Numbered from the stretch's first letter, positions 21,475-33,529 are shown. The stretch is DNA of 64,000 bases from Theristus sp. LFF4_11 (GCA_030248135.1 JASANC010001461.1:62001-126000); one strand, 5' to 3'. A program made the numbers and translations. Notes: generated by a model from the sequence alone, not told the origin.

Positions 21475-22946
21475 ATGGGCGTGGCTGAGACGGACACCGT
21501 GCACGTGTTCAGTCTTGCGGCGGCGTTTGTCTCCGGTCTGGCGCTGCTCGCAACAAGCGTCGTCTTTCCAACGATCGTCTCCGAGATTCACTCGATTCGA
21601 GCTGAAATGAAATCAGACATGGCCGATTTCGATGTGAGTCTTCACTTCACATTGACGGTTTCAAAACGAAAGGCCTGTTTTTGTGTTTCTGTATGATCTG
21701 AATTTTCAGGACTTGACCGACCGAGCGTGGATTGAAATGTCGAGCTTCGGCGTCAGCAGCAACCCGCGTGCCCGTCGGCAGTATGAATACGAGCAGCCGG
21801 CTAAGGAGGTGTTCGTTGAGACGCACCATCAGAACGCACAGCAGTGTCGTGAGTGTTCTGATTCTTGGTTGTCTGCGCAAGCAAACATTGTAAATTTTCA
21901 AATGTTTCAAAAATTTTGCAAATGTTCAAAATATTGATCAACGTATTCAAAAATATTAATAAACTGCATCCGACTTGCAGAGTGCCATCTTCGAAACAAT
22001 TGTCCAGCTGGCGAGCCCGGCCTGCCCGGACGAAAAGGCAACTTGGGTCCGGCGGGAGAACCGGGTTTGGACGGATTCCCTGGAGTCGACACGGTTGACT
22101 TGGTCAGTGAAACCGCTGCTGCGATTTTCTTAAATAAATCGATTTCACAAATCATGAGATGTTTTTTCAGCCAGTGGAACAAGAGAGCACCGAGTGTTTC
22201 GTGTGTCCCGCTGGTCCAGTCGGACGACCGGGCACGCCGGGGCGTATTGGTGCCCGTGGCATGCGCGGCGCGAAGGGAATGCCCGGCATGCCTGGCCGCG
22301 ATGGGAACCCCGGAACGCCCGGAGAGGTCCAATGCATTTAGCGCTTTGTAACAACTTTTAGGTTCATTGTACCTGTTGTCATTAGCTGGACGAATTACTG
22401 AACTTCTTTAACGGCAACAACTACAAAATCTTATTTCAGATGGGACCTCCCGGAAAGAAAGGTCGCGATGGCAGTCGAGGAAATCCGGGTGAGAAAGGCG
22501 AGGATGGCAAAAAGCTGGTGCTGGTTCGTGGGCCGAAAGGAGCGCCTGGAGCACCAGGTTGGTTTCAACTAGGAACCAAATTTTCTCATGTTTTTCGATC
22601 ACTTAAGTCAGATGTTGTTATTTGGTTTTCTTTTGTAGGTCAACGCGGTCCACCGGGTCAGCCGGGTCGGTCACCGGAAGTGGGAGCCGAGGGCTCCCCG
22701 GGCAGTCCGGGAATCATGGGCGTGCAAGGAGCGCCGGGTATGAGGGGCGAACGCGGTGACGCTGGACCCGGCGGCAAACCAGGAAACGACGGAGGCTACT
22801 GTGCGTGTCCAAGACGCAATCGGCGTCCCTCACAGAAACCACCTGAGGTACACCACGAGAACGGCTATGGATCGAGGCGACAACGTCGACGACGACGACC
22901 CCGCAACAGACGACTGCATCGGCGAAGACTTCTTCAGAGGTCATAG
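21475..22946 (+). CDS. Nematode cuticle collagen 1
   Basis: A structural protein of the cuticle, secreted by the hypodermis. Six exons in phase: 21475-21633, 21710-21848, 21981-22102, 22171-22326, 22440-22557, 22639-22946. Residues 1-50 form the cuticle-collagen N-terminal domain with one hydrophobic segment ([21 protein letters not shown]) and the [14 protein letters not shown] motif. A proprotein-convertase site RARR lies at ~71-74. Then come a Cys cluster (QCQCHLRNNC), Gly-X-Y blocks interrupted at [16 protein letters not shown], and a final Gly-X-Y block ending [10 protein letters not shown]. The C-terminal tail is strikingly Arg-rich (from RRNRRPSQ on). In the alternative frame the same DNA would give an acidic tail, so the very end deserves caution. 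Confidence 0.93.
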
Positions 22947-23260
22947 AATGATAAAAATTCGCATTCATGAAGCTTACAATAGCTGAATGATTTGTTTATG
23001 AGTTGTGGAACAGTATGTTCCATTGACCGCACATGACTATTAGTGAATCTTGTAACTTTTGAACTAAATTTTCTTTAGTTAATCGCGGATACATTTAGTC
23101 CAAGGCTGTTGTTAAAAAATCACGAAACTTCACCGTGAACGTCACTTGTGTAATTCAAAGCTTCAGTTTTCCATTCATAGCGCGATTGGTGGCTGAAAAA
23201 TAGGTCAAATAAAACGGAGCAAATTCCCAATTCGTGAAGAAATTTCAAAAATACTGTGTA
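22947..23260. other. intergenic, convergent gene ends
   Basis: About 310 bp between the collagen 1 stop and the stop of the minus-strand gene to the right. AAAATAAAA near 23263-23271 lies on the right edge. I see nothing else. Confidence 0.4.
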
Positions 23261-23870
23261 TCAAAATAAAATACCAAAAAGCTGCGTACCGCTTGTTTTG
23301 CATTCGGCTTTCACGGTTTCATGCTGGATGTATTTACGGCGCTGCTCGGGCGGCGTCGGGATAGACTCGATGATTGTGCGATCAGGGTCCGATGCTGAAC
23401 CAAATTTTTCGGAATTTCAATTTTACGCATTTGTCAAAGTTGTCTGTCAGGCGAATTTTTAATCTAAAAACTGGTGACAGCGACAATCTGAACATACATG
23501 TACGTTGTGGCACAAGGGTAATCGGCGGCCGGCGGCTTGCATTCCGGTCGAAAGTCGTTTGGAAATATCCGCGGTACGTCGAGCCGGAACTGGATTGCGA
23601 CGCGACAGCTGGTTGACGTGGAGCATGTTGCACGCACGGCAGACGCATGGGGGGCGCGTTAGCAGGCACAGCCGATGAAAGCAACGCCGAGGAAAACTCT
23701 GCACGAACACGGCAACTGTGACATGCTCTGCTCTGTTACAAACAAAAACTATATACGCACCCGAAGTCGTATTTTGGGGCGACACAACTTTCGTCTGCTC
23801 TTCGTCGCTGTTGTTTCGCCATCGATTTCGGTGCGCAGACGAGACTGCACTGATTGGCTCAACAGGCGTC
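23261..23870 (-). CDS. Unrecognised protein, 3' exons
   Basis: Three exons on the complement join in phase with good splice sites: 23870-23761, 23698-23498 (donor GTATGT) and 23394-23261. The frame reads EQTKVVSPQNTTS-EFSSALLSSAVPANAPP...STYRGYFQTTFDRNASRRPP...LVPQRT-SSDPDRTIIESIPTPPEQRRKYIQHETVK and ends FGILF. Continuous phase across two introns and low repetition make it a likely real gene. The start codon was not found and probably lies to the right of 23870. I do not recognise the family. The coding sense is supported only by splice logic and composition. Confidence 0.5.
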
Positions 23871-24150
23871 CTAAAACAACATTGAGACCTACAAAAAAGC
23901 CACATCATCTCCAGTCAATTTTTATCGAAGCTGCCGTCTTCATTGCAACGATTCAAAAAACAACTGAAAACTGTGTGCGCCGCCTGTATTTCCAAATGTT
24001 CGGCTGTGACACAACGTGCAGCTGGCACGTTTCTTGGTTGCAATCTGATGAGGCCTCATTGTCTCGCAAGCTCGTTCGCAGTCGATCAGTTGACGAACCC
24101 CGACGCTGTTGACTATAAAAGAACCGAAATGTTTACAAAACGAGAAGTTT
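23871..24150. other. unassigned 280 bp between two minus-strand genes
   Basis: This should contain the missing 5' exon(s) or promoter of the gene to the left. A plus-strand TATAAAA at about 24113 has no matching plus-strand gene and is probably chance. Confidence 0.3.
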
Positions 24151-26275
24151 TCAAATGAGTGTCAGTGCGTGCCGTTGCTGTCGCATGAGAATCGCTTGCT
24201 CGTGACGGTGGTAGTCGGCCAGGCCAGCCGAACGCAACCGCTCCACCAAATGCGCCGGAATGTGAACCTGCAATGACTGTGTTTTATTTTTTTCGCTTTT
24301 TCTTTTTGCTATTTTATTTTTTAAATGTCTCCGTTTGATACGCTGTTCATGCAGTTTTATCGGAGTTCCTGCGGTTCGCGAAATAAAATGAAATGAAATG
24401 AAATGAAATGTGTGCAAATCCGGCGGCAAAAACACTTCTTGGGACTAATTTATAGATAGATGCTGCTACAAAACCTGTTTTTGTTGATCATTCATTAGAT
24501 GTTGTGCATTGTCGAAAGTGAACATTTCGGAATAGTGCTTTTCAGCAGGACTCTCAATTTCTTGGCGCGTCATCGAAGCGGGTGTTGAAGGCGAAAGCTG
24601 TACACGCAAGTATTGGCATAAACAGTAACCAAACAAGCAATGAAAATATTGAATTTTGTTTGAAACATGAGCACTTATACCGTTGAAGTTGTGCTGCTTT
24701 CGGTGCGAGTCGATGACGATTTGGGACTCTGTGAAAAAAATTTTGGACTCATAAAGCAGATTTATTTCGGTGCGGCAACAGCAGCATATTGTATTGTTTA
24801 CTATTATCATTTTTATTAAACGTGTCGTAATACGTTTTTGCATGTACAGGTAAGAAAGATGTTTCATAGCTGCGCGACAATTTGAAATCATCAAAATTTA
24901 ACGTAATCTGACGAAAGATTTTAGCCAGAAAAAACACCATTAATCGCTATCTTATTCAAAAAAAAATTTATTCATATTCGGACGGGAATCACCGAGTTTG
25001 CATTTTAACCGTGTTGTTTCTCCGCACACAATTCAACATTATCCGCCTCCTTCACACGCAAAGATAATATGAGAATTGTAAACGAAATACATGCAGCGAA
25101 ATCGGTGTGCATCTGACAAGCGACGGCACCCTGTAGAGCGGCTGTGCTGCCGCTGGCGGCGGTGCTGACGGGCTGCTGCTGCCGGCGCCTGACGCGTCCA
25201 CGTCAATCACGATCTCGGTCGCACGCTCGCCGTTCGGTCCAACCACGGTCGATGTTCGCGTCTGCCAGAAAGAGCAGTGTTCTCTGTTTCTGTGCTAGAT
25301 CAGCAATCAACAAGAAAATGGACACCAAGCGTGCGCCCACCCTGAGCTTGGCGCTGCAAGCAGGCAGTTCTCGTTCGAGCGTTCGAATCGCATCGTTCAC
25401 CATTGAGAGCAGCTTGCGCGGCACGTCGAATGCGCCCGAGGCAGCGGTGTGCGCCGCTGTGCCGTCCCAGTGTTGCTGTACTGCTGTCGATGACGATTCA
25501 CTGCCGGCGGACGATGCTGAGCGCGCCAGCATGAACGAATCTTAGACAAAACTTTGTGGTTATTAGAGTACCGATGCAAAATCTGTTCCAAACCAACTGT
25601 GAAGAAAGTCTAAATTCATAACCCGCTCAACCCGTGACACATGATGTACCGGATGCCTCGAATTCCGGAGTCGCCCTCGGCGCCTCTGCAGCACGTGCCA
25701 GTGTGTTTGTGTATCGAGTGCTCAGGCGCAGGTGTCCGGGCGGCGGTTCCGGTTCAGAGTTTGGTTCCGGAGTCGGCGGCGGTGTGGGCGGGTGCGGGTG
25801 ACTGTCGGTCAGATTCAGGCAGTCGTGTGCAGCTGTCAGCAGCCTCGTTGCGCTGCCACGTCGACAGAGGCGACGCCGGTTGACGCTCGACGAACGACTG
25901 TAGGACGGACGCAGGCGCACGTTGCCTGTGAGCGAAATTATGGTGTCATCAAAATCACTGTCATTGGCCGAACGTCTGCTGAGACAAACAAATTATTCAG
26001 CGTCACGTATCATTATACCAGCTTTTGCTGATTAGTCTTGTTTTCGTTTCTCGACGAAAGCTGCGGCAAAAACAACCAGCAACACCTTCGTCATCGAGCT
26101 GGTCGTGGGCTCGCCGTGCGATCGCAAATCGCTCGCAGTCGTCGCAGCCGCACGGGCACTGCAGAGGGGTGGGCGGGGTCGACGCGGTGTTGGTGGCCTC
26201 AGCGCGCGGCAGTGGAAGCGTGCTGCTGTGTGGTGAGCGACGCTGTTGTAGGCCTTGGCTACTGCTGGACGACAT
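24151..26275 (-). CDS. Unrecognised Ser/Pro-rich multi-exon protein
   Basis: Seven exons on the complement join in phase: 26275-26019, 25978-25650, 25540-25341, 25261-25091, 24728-24681, 24597-24475, 24267-24151, giving about 414 residues. The N-terminus is MSSSSSQGLQQ and a cysteine cluster CPCGCDDCERF follows (residues ~38-48). Then come SDFDDTIISLTGNVRLRPSYSR, a proline-rich run PHPPTPPPTPEP, a helix-like KLLSMVNDAIRTLEREL, and Ser/Thr-rich exons. The C-terminal segment looks folded: EKHYSEMFTFDNAQHLM and VHIPAHLVERLRSAGLADYH, ending RQQRHALTLI. I do not recognise it. Conserved phase across all six introns argues that it is a genuine gene. It is probably a largely disordered cytoplasmic or nuclear adaptor, but no function can be claimed. 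Confidence 0.6.
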
Positions 26276-27504
26276 CCTTGAGTGGTCGTTATGGATTGCG
26301 AGTTTGGATGATGACCGTAAGTGATTGGATAGTGCGTTTGTTGGTGTTTGAAAAAGAAATTCCACTTTGTGTGTCAAAATGTAAAAATGTGTGGTGTGAC
26401 CATTTTCAGTGTGAGGAGTGCTTTATTACTGTTTCATTGAGGCTTACTGAAAGTGAAAAGTTTCAGTTCCATTGATTGTTGCACAAAAGCCTTCTATGCT
26501 AAGTGAGGGCCGCTCTGTAGATTCTGCATATTATCCAACATTCCCCTGCAAGATTCATTTGTTGGTGCGCCATTTCACAGTATGCAGCTTTATTGCAAGG
26601 ATTTGTTTTGTTTTTAATATTGTGCCACACATGTGTGTGTACCAGCAGACCAGCAGTAAAACCGGGAGGTCAAAAAGAAAATAGTGACATCGTTGAAAGT
26701 GTAATAAAATTTATCAAAAGTTCTATGGCGTTCCAGGTCGCATGAAAGGTCTTTTCGCAGGGAGAGTTTTGGCATGAATTAAAAAAATTCATGTGGTCCA
26801 TGATGGAATGGAAAACTTTCTTTTTGCGCCTGTTGTATCGGGAAATTGAGCGCATATCGCAATCGTCTATTAAGGCCATATTGGGACATCCTTTTCGATT
26901 TCATAATTCAGCGTCTTCTTTATACGTGCCATCCCATCTTACCACGTGTTCTTCGTTCTCTGATTTTATTGTCAGTAAAAAACGGACGCGCGTTTGATAC
27001 GAGATGATTGAAAACTATCGAATGTTTGCGCAAATTGAGCGCGAATTTCTCTGGGTTACACGTTTGCACGATGAACACCAATTGTAGAAATTTATAGCAC
27101 ACCACGACAAGTTCCTGTTGTGACAAAAAAAGTTTTTCGCAAATTGCATCTGCATAGTATTTTCAATGATTTGCGTACAACCGTTTTATGGATGAACTGA
27201 CCTGCAGTCGGGGACGATTCCACCCAACACTTTGCTAGTTCTTTTCACCGATCTTTTCACCGTAACAAAGATCAGTCGACACACGGCTATAAATGCGTAT
27301 CTTGTGACGTGATCTTACCAGAAGTTGTTGTTCAGAAACAACAGCACAGCAGAACTGAACACTTGACAGTGGTTATGACACGGAACACTTGACAGCACTT
27401 TTTTCTAGGCCTCAGTTTTGAGATTGATTCAGAATTCAATATCCAAGCAGTGTTTCAACAATTTCAGCTAAAATAGATAACTAGGAGAACTAGCAGAAGC
27501 GAAA
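26276..27504. other. intergenic, upstream region of collagen 2
   Basis: 1.2 kb between divergent genes. It contains the collagen 2 TATA box (27288) and a short duplication GATCTTTTCACCG near 27249. Several open frames of 60-70 codons have no support. Confidence 0.4.
27288..27294 (+). promoter_or_regulatory. possible TATA box of cuticle collagen 2
   Basis: TATAAAT lies 211-217 bp before the collagen start at 27505. The spacing allows a 5' UTR of about 185 bp, which may contain a small intron. It is weaker evidence than for collagen 1. Confidence 0.4.
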
Positions 27505-29114
27505 ATGGGCAATGACTCGACGATGGCGATCATTGGCTGCGCGGCCGGTGGCATCTCGGTGGTGACGAGCATTGTGTGCGTGCTGCTCGTGCCGCACATC
27601 ATACACGACATCAACAGCATCCGCGACGAGTTCGACACTGACATGGACTACTTCAAGGTTGCTCTACCACTGCGGTCGTCATTCTTATGCAGTTACAGTC
27701 ACAGTTGAGGTCATGATTCTTCTTCACGTGATCACGCTATAATTTATAAACATTCATTTATTACAAATGACAGCTTGTAACCGAGCAAGCGTGGACGGAC
27801 ATGCGCGCCATCAGCAACACGATGCCCACGTCACGCCAACGTCGTCAGGCGCAGCATCACAGTTGTGGTGAGCTGCTTCTGCTTCATTCTTTTGTGTAAT
27901 TTTACAGAGTTCAAGAATGGATTTGAAGTTTTCCGTAATTTTACAGACTGTCGGGAACACAACGATTGTCCACGGGGACCGCCGGGACCAAGGGGATTCC
28001 CGGGAGAAGAAGGCAATCCGGGACCGGACGGACTCGACGGCAACAATGCATTCGATGCGCCTGATGAAAAGGTTCGCAATTAAAGCAGATTTTGCATTTT
28101 GTATTATATTTGCTTTCGAAGGAGCCGGAGTAATGTTGCATGATGTGTGAAAAAGCCGCACCACTCAATATGGTCAATCACGCTGCTTGGCGCCTTACCA
28201 TAGTCCGAATATAACAAAAACAGTTCTACACATATTTCATGAAGTGGTCTCATTAGTTTTGTTTTTCAATTTAATGCAAAAATATTCCGTCAAATTACGG
28301 CTGGTTTTGGATGATTTTAAATTAATGCACAGGCGTGAAATATTTTTTCTATCTGTGCGTGCAGAAGCGTATTGCGACACGATCGACAAGAATGACAAAC
28401 CCACGAACTAAACGAACGCGCCAATTAGACACCAGTTGAAGTTGTCCCTTCTGCAGATTCTTCGTCAAATGTACGGTGCCTGTTTTCCATGTCCCGCTGG
28501 CCCGCAAGGCCCTCCGGGCGCACAAGGAATGCGGGGCGAACGAGGCATGCGGGGACAGGCGGGCATGAATGGCATGGACGGGATGGATGGCGCGCCGGGT
28601 GTACCCGGAACGGTTAGACTGACGGTTTTGAAAGCTTATTCGAAAGTCGTTGTTTGTTTACAAGAAATCGTTGCTGCACGAACGGTTTCAAAATTTTAGA
28701 TGGGCGGTCACGGTCGCGAGGGACGATCAGGCAGGTCAGGGCCAGCTGGTTCACCTGGCCGTAATGCTGAACGCGTCGAAGGCGTTGAGGGCGAGAAGGG
28801 GCAGCCAGGAGAACCGGGTAAAGCGATTGTTGTTATTTTGGGTGTATAAAACTTTTTTAAGTCGTTTTTTAAATTTTAAAATTTATTTTATTTACACAGG
28901 TGACCGCGGCCCAAAGGGAGAATCAGGGATTCGAGGTTTCGATGGCCACCCTGGCCCAAAGGGTCCGGAGGGTAAGCCCGGTTTTCTTGGTACCCCGGGC
29001 ATCCATGGGCATCGGGGTGAACCGGGCATTCCAGGGCTGCCCGGACGAGACGCTGGCTACTGCGCGTGTCCCAGTAGGATTGAAGACCTGCATCACGACG
29101 ACTTTTTTGGATGA
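27505..29114 (+). CDS. Nematode cuticle collagen 2
   Basis: A paralogue of the collagen at 21475. Six exons: 27505-27657, 27774-27867, 27946-28071 (or from 27908), 28457-28612, 28700-28817, 28900-29114. Intron phases 0,1,0,0,1 match collagen 1 exactly, which supports both models. The N-terminal domain has a hydrophobic segment ([20 protein letters not shown]) then [18 protein letters not shown]. The convertase site is RQRR. A Cys pair DCREHNDC precedes the first Gly-X-Y block. ACFPCP precedes a Gly-X-Y block rich in [19 protein letters not shown]. The last block ends [12 protein letters not shown], and the tail [11 protein letters not shown] is acidic, unlike the basic tail of collagen 1. Confidence 0.93.
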
Positions 29115-29996
29115 ATTCACTTATCCGTTTCAAAACCGCTTACTTTAATTGTTTTGTAGATGCGTACATTCTAAGTTAAAAAATAACTTATTTTTTAATC
29201 AATGGTTAGCAGGTGTGGCTCGCTTTAATCCTTAACGCCTTTTTCTTGTTCAACTTGTTTGTTGACTCACGTTGGACCTTTTATTTGGCGCGACACAGGA
29301 CGGCTGACAACGTTGTGATATCAAATCACTAATGCGTTTTATAAAAATGTTTTTGCAGCCCCATAATTACATAAGTACATTTCAAAATTTGTAAGAAAAC
29401 TAGTCGGTCGTTACTGCGACCACATATGACGTCTAAGAAAACAAGCCTGTTGTATACAAATTTCAATATTTTCTTCGGAATGCGCTAACTTAAAAACATG
29501 AGAAAACGTTTTTGTCGGTGACTTTCTCTATTAGTTTACCGGGTAAACTAACCAGTTGTTTGCTAACACATGTACATTAAATAATCGAAAGAATAAAAAG
29601 AATAAAAAATGTACACCTATTGCCCATTTGTGTAAATACTCCGGATCATTGCAGATATCCAACAGATAAACAGACGCCAACAAGGAAAGACAGGTGGTAA
29701 ACTGGCACATGGATGCCAAAACCCCCACTGTAGCAGCGTTCAGCAATGTATCTATCAACTCTATTCACCGTTTCACACCCAAGGACATGACAACGCGTAG
29801 TTTGCGTTATTCGTCAAACTGAATGCGTTTTTATTCACTGCGAACGGTTTTCTTCTGACAAGAAAACTACTGTTTGTGTATGTTGTTCAATCCTCTGTTT
29901 TTGTGATAATAACTAAACGTTCATGCATGCATGATAAAAGGCGATTAATATTTCGCTGCAAATAATTGACGACACTGCAAATCGAATGGCAACACA
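29115..29996. other. intergenic
   Basis: 880 bp of A/T-rich sequence downstream of collagen 2. The minus-strand open frame at 29531-29758 has no recognisable domain. I see nothing supportable. Confidence 0.4.
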
Positions 29997-30331
29997 ATGG
30001 CGTCTGACATGAGTGCAACGAGCAGCGTGCCAAAATTGTCCGGCACCCAAGATGGCAGTGGCGTCAGTGGCATAACCGTCGTCGCCATTGTCATTGGCAT
30101 TCTGTCAGTTTTTACGCAAGTTTTTCAAAAGTTGAGCCTCGGTTTGAGAAACGTTGATGTGAGTTTTCATTGAGGTGTTCGCCAACTCTTCAGCCTTTGC
30201 TTGTGGATCTGCGTGCTGCTGGCGATTGCGTGCCGATCGATGCTCGTTGCGTGTTGGCCGCCGTCGCACGATCAGCCGCCTCCAAACTCGTCGCTCCACA
30301 GCAAGAAATCGGAGATCTGACAAAACACTGA
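29997..30331 (+). CDS. Small single-pass membrane protein (hypothetical)
   Basis: A two-exon model: 29997-30158 and 30194-30331, separated by a 35-nt GTGAGT...CTTCAG intron, encoding 99 residues. A Ser/Thr-rich N-terminus precedes one hydrophobic segment, SGITVVAIVIGILSVFTQVF. This is followed by QKLSLGLRNVD and then an Ala-rich second half ending EIGDLTKH. The hydrophobic segment followed by a short coil and an exon boundary recalls the first exon of the two cuticle collagens upstream, but no Gly-X-Y repeats follow. It could be a divergent or decayed relative of the collagen N-terminal domain. Without the intron, the first exon runs only three codons further before a stop. The intron is the shortest I accept in the window. 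Confidence 0.35.
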
Positions 30332-32343
30332 CACGCTCGCAATGCACACTAATGACATGAGTTGTCGCTGACACCAATTTTGTCCAGTTTATTGGTGCTT
30401 TCTGCACATGGTGGTTGTTGAGTATTTTCACGCTGAGCGTCTTTGAACATTTTTTATGATTGCGAACAAACAAGATCCATTCAACCCAAAAAGAGTTAAA
30501 GAAGTATCTCAGATGTCTGACGGGTGGGTGCGCTCTTGTGTAATAAAAACATTAGATTGTCGACTTTAAAAACAACAGTTTCCAAAAATTGGTGCGTTAA
30601 GCTTGTGGCGCTGAAAACTGGCTGGTTCGACTGTTGGAGGCCTTCGTGTTTGTCGCAACGTCAAATAAAAAGTTTCAAGCAATATTATACGAAACATACA
30701 CCATCACTTGCTTGTACAAATACACTGAATCGATTAGGCCACGCATGCGCTTTGACACACGTTCGCTGCAATTGTTTTGCAAGTGCACTGTTGCGGTGGG
30801 GTGCAAATACTCAACGAATAAACTGCAAATAAAAGAAACTGTTGCAATACCGTCAATTGTCATTACACTCCTTGAGATAAGACAAATTCTTTAGAAAATC
30901 TTGAATTTGCTTTTTCAATTTCACATGTGAACAATACGTTTGAATATAAAGAAGTCAATTCGAAAGCAATTTTTAGCTGTCCAAATTCCATTGGAAACCG
31001 GCGTGTGCCTCATGGTTCTCTCTGATGCTGTTGGCAGGCGAACTCACATTCAAACAAAAAATGAGCAGACAGCAAAATGCTTCCATGCAAGCCAAAATAG
31101 AAATTTTCGCCTCACAGTACAGTGTAGTAGTGCACGCTTTTTAGTGTCAAAACAAGCTGGACTGTTACGGCTTACATTGCAGCTGAGCTGGAAAGCAGCT
31201 TTTGGTTGCTGTCGCACGAAGAAAATCCGTTTGCGGTTCACCATTTCTCAATTCATTCCAACCTTGAAAACTTTTACTCTTGAGACTTTTACCAAACTCT
31301 TGGTTTTTTCAAAACTTTCGGATTTCTGCTGGTCCGCACTAGACTCCTAAACGGAGTTGAAAAACAGGTTTGGTTTTTACGTTTGAATGCGCCTTCTTCA
31401 AAAAAAGGTTTGAAAACTTTTGGGCGTTGATGATTATTAAAAATTTCTCTACGTGAGCGGACCTATCGCTGACGACAACACGTCTCCGCTGAAACGCCAA
31501 TTGTCAAAAGAAAGTCAAATTATGCCAGAATTTTGATTATTTTTTGAGCAAACTACAGCAACAGCAACTTCCAGAGTCAGCGCTCAAGAAGCATTTGCGT
31601 TCCATCAAGCAAGCAACTTCGGCTACTGAGCAACTCAAACGCCAGCAACCAGCAAGGCGAGTCGCGCGGCACCACAAACAAACAACATCAACCTCATCGC
31701 GAAACACGCGACCATTGCTGGTGATAAAACCTACAAAGTTACATGCAGATCTATTTGACCGAGACTGTATTATTTACCTCAAAAAATTATTGTTTCCAGT
31801 TTCCACAAAAAAGTAATTGAGACTCATCGATTCATGTCATTGATCGCTGAATGAAGACGACAAGAGGTGTGTTCATGCATGTGCACGTGTATACACATGC
31901 TCACGGCTTGCCGTAGCTTTTCGATACCTGATTTTCGTGACATTTGGCGACTAATCGAGTTTTCAAATTCACAAACAGCATCGTTTTTAGCCGATGTTCG
32001 ATGTAAAGGGCATGATGCCAATCATGTTTCAATACATATTTTGTATAACTCGGAAATGCACTGATTGTGTAACTCTGTGTTGAGGATTGCTTTTCGGTGT
32101 TTTATCACAGTAAATCGCAACAAGCATCCAACAACTGACGGTAACGGACTGATTTAGAAAGATCTAATGAAGTTCCAAGAATGAAAACAACAAACTGGAA
32201 TGAATAAATACTGACAACAACGGTGTGAAGGTCCGTTTATACCTGACGTATGCGCTGATCACCAATTAGGTCCCAAAACGGCACATTGTTGCTAAACAAC
32301 GGAACGAAACCATGCGACCGACCAGTCACCAATTACACACAGG

Positions 32344-32580
32344 TACAGTATGACCGTATAAGTATCGCAGTCCTTGTATTCTTCATTAAGGTGGATCAGT
32401 CGCAGATAAGGAGTTGTCTTCTTCAAGGTACAGAACAAACCAATTATTAAAAACAAAACACGTCAAATTTGACACACAATTGAGTTTCTGAATTCTGAAC
32501 GTCTTCTTTCATTCAATTTTCGCGCGCTCCTTGCACCCTGAAAAAAGCTGCCATATTTACTCGGCCATTCCGCACAATCA
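32344..32580 (+). repeat. family E repeat, copy 1
   Basis: ACAGTATGACCGTATAAGTA, GCAGTCCTTGTATTCTTCAT, GGATCAGTCGCAGA, GTCAAATTTGACACACAATTG, CGCGCTCCTTGCACC and CTGAAAAAAGCTGCCAT occur in the same order at 52912-53210. The first blocks are also seen at 51478-51560. Confidence 0.7.
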
Positions 32581-32632
32581 AAAAGGTTAACGTGAGCATT
32601 ACACTAATATGACGTGTCAGATGTGACTTGAC

Positions 32633-33474
32633 TAGGGTTGGCAAAATACCGTTTTTTTCAAATCGTGGTAAAAAAACCTGTATTTTTACCGGTAAAATTA
32701 CGGTAATTTCACCGGTAAAAAAACCTGTATTTTTACCGGTAAAATTACGGTAATTTTACCGGAAAAAAACGAAAGCCAAAAAGTTGTAAAACCCCCATAT
32801 TTTTCGCAGCCGACTTTAAACTTGAACCAGGATTTGTGAAAACAGCTTTCAGAATGCTTTGTTCAAAATATCGTGCACCAACGAAGAAAATAAAACATGT
32901 TTGGGCTTGAAAACCCAAAAGGTCAGCAATAAATCGAACATTATCTTTTGCTCAATCGTTAATATTCCACCAATTACACAGGAAAAACCACAGCGTTTTA
33001 ACCGGACAGTCTTTGGTCACAATAGACGAACACAATTTGCTGCAATAACGCAATTAAACCGAATTTAGATTTAGAATTTAGAATTTGAATTCAGATCAAA
33101 AAGAACACAAAAAGAATTGTGTAAGAAAGACAATTTTGAGCGACATTTGGAATTTTTGAAATTTTCAGCTCAGCTCGGCAGCTCCAGCCGATTCTTGCAC
33201 CTCGCTTAACAGTTCTTTCAAAACATCAGTGTCAATTTCGTCATCATATTTTTCTTGGTCACAGATTTTCTCATTTTCTCATCAAAAATAATATAAAAAC
33301 TCAGGGTCCGAAATTGAAAAAAACCGGAAAAATACGAAAAAAACCGGAAAAATACAGAAACGGTATTTTCCCGTTTTTTTCAAGGCACCAATTTTTGCCC
33401 TGGTAAAAAAACGCGTATAAATACGTGTTTTTTTACCGGTAAAAAAACCGGTATTTTTACCATGCCAACCCTAG
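32633..33474. mobile_element. family H inverted-repeat element (TIR TAGGGTTGGCA)
   Basis: TAGGGTTGGCAAAATACCG at the left and GGTATTTTTACCATGCCAACCCTA at the right are inverted repeats. Next to them are repeated palindromic units of the form TTTACCGGTAAAA. The 840-bp element has no long frame. A shorter diverged copy lies at 62654-62895. Confidence 0.75.
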
Positions 33475-33529
33475 ACGTGACGTCTGTGCGTGCGGACAAA
33501 AAACTAGGTAAATGGTGTTTTTGTCTAGG

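Noticed and set aside
24110..24120. Plus-strand TATA box TATAAAA
   Set aside because: No plus-strand gene follows; the sequence lies between two minus-strand genes and is probably chance.
31544..31816. Gln/Lys-rich frame
   Set aside because: It has no ATG start, no homologue that I recognise and no neighbouring exon in phase.
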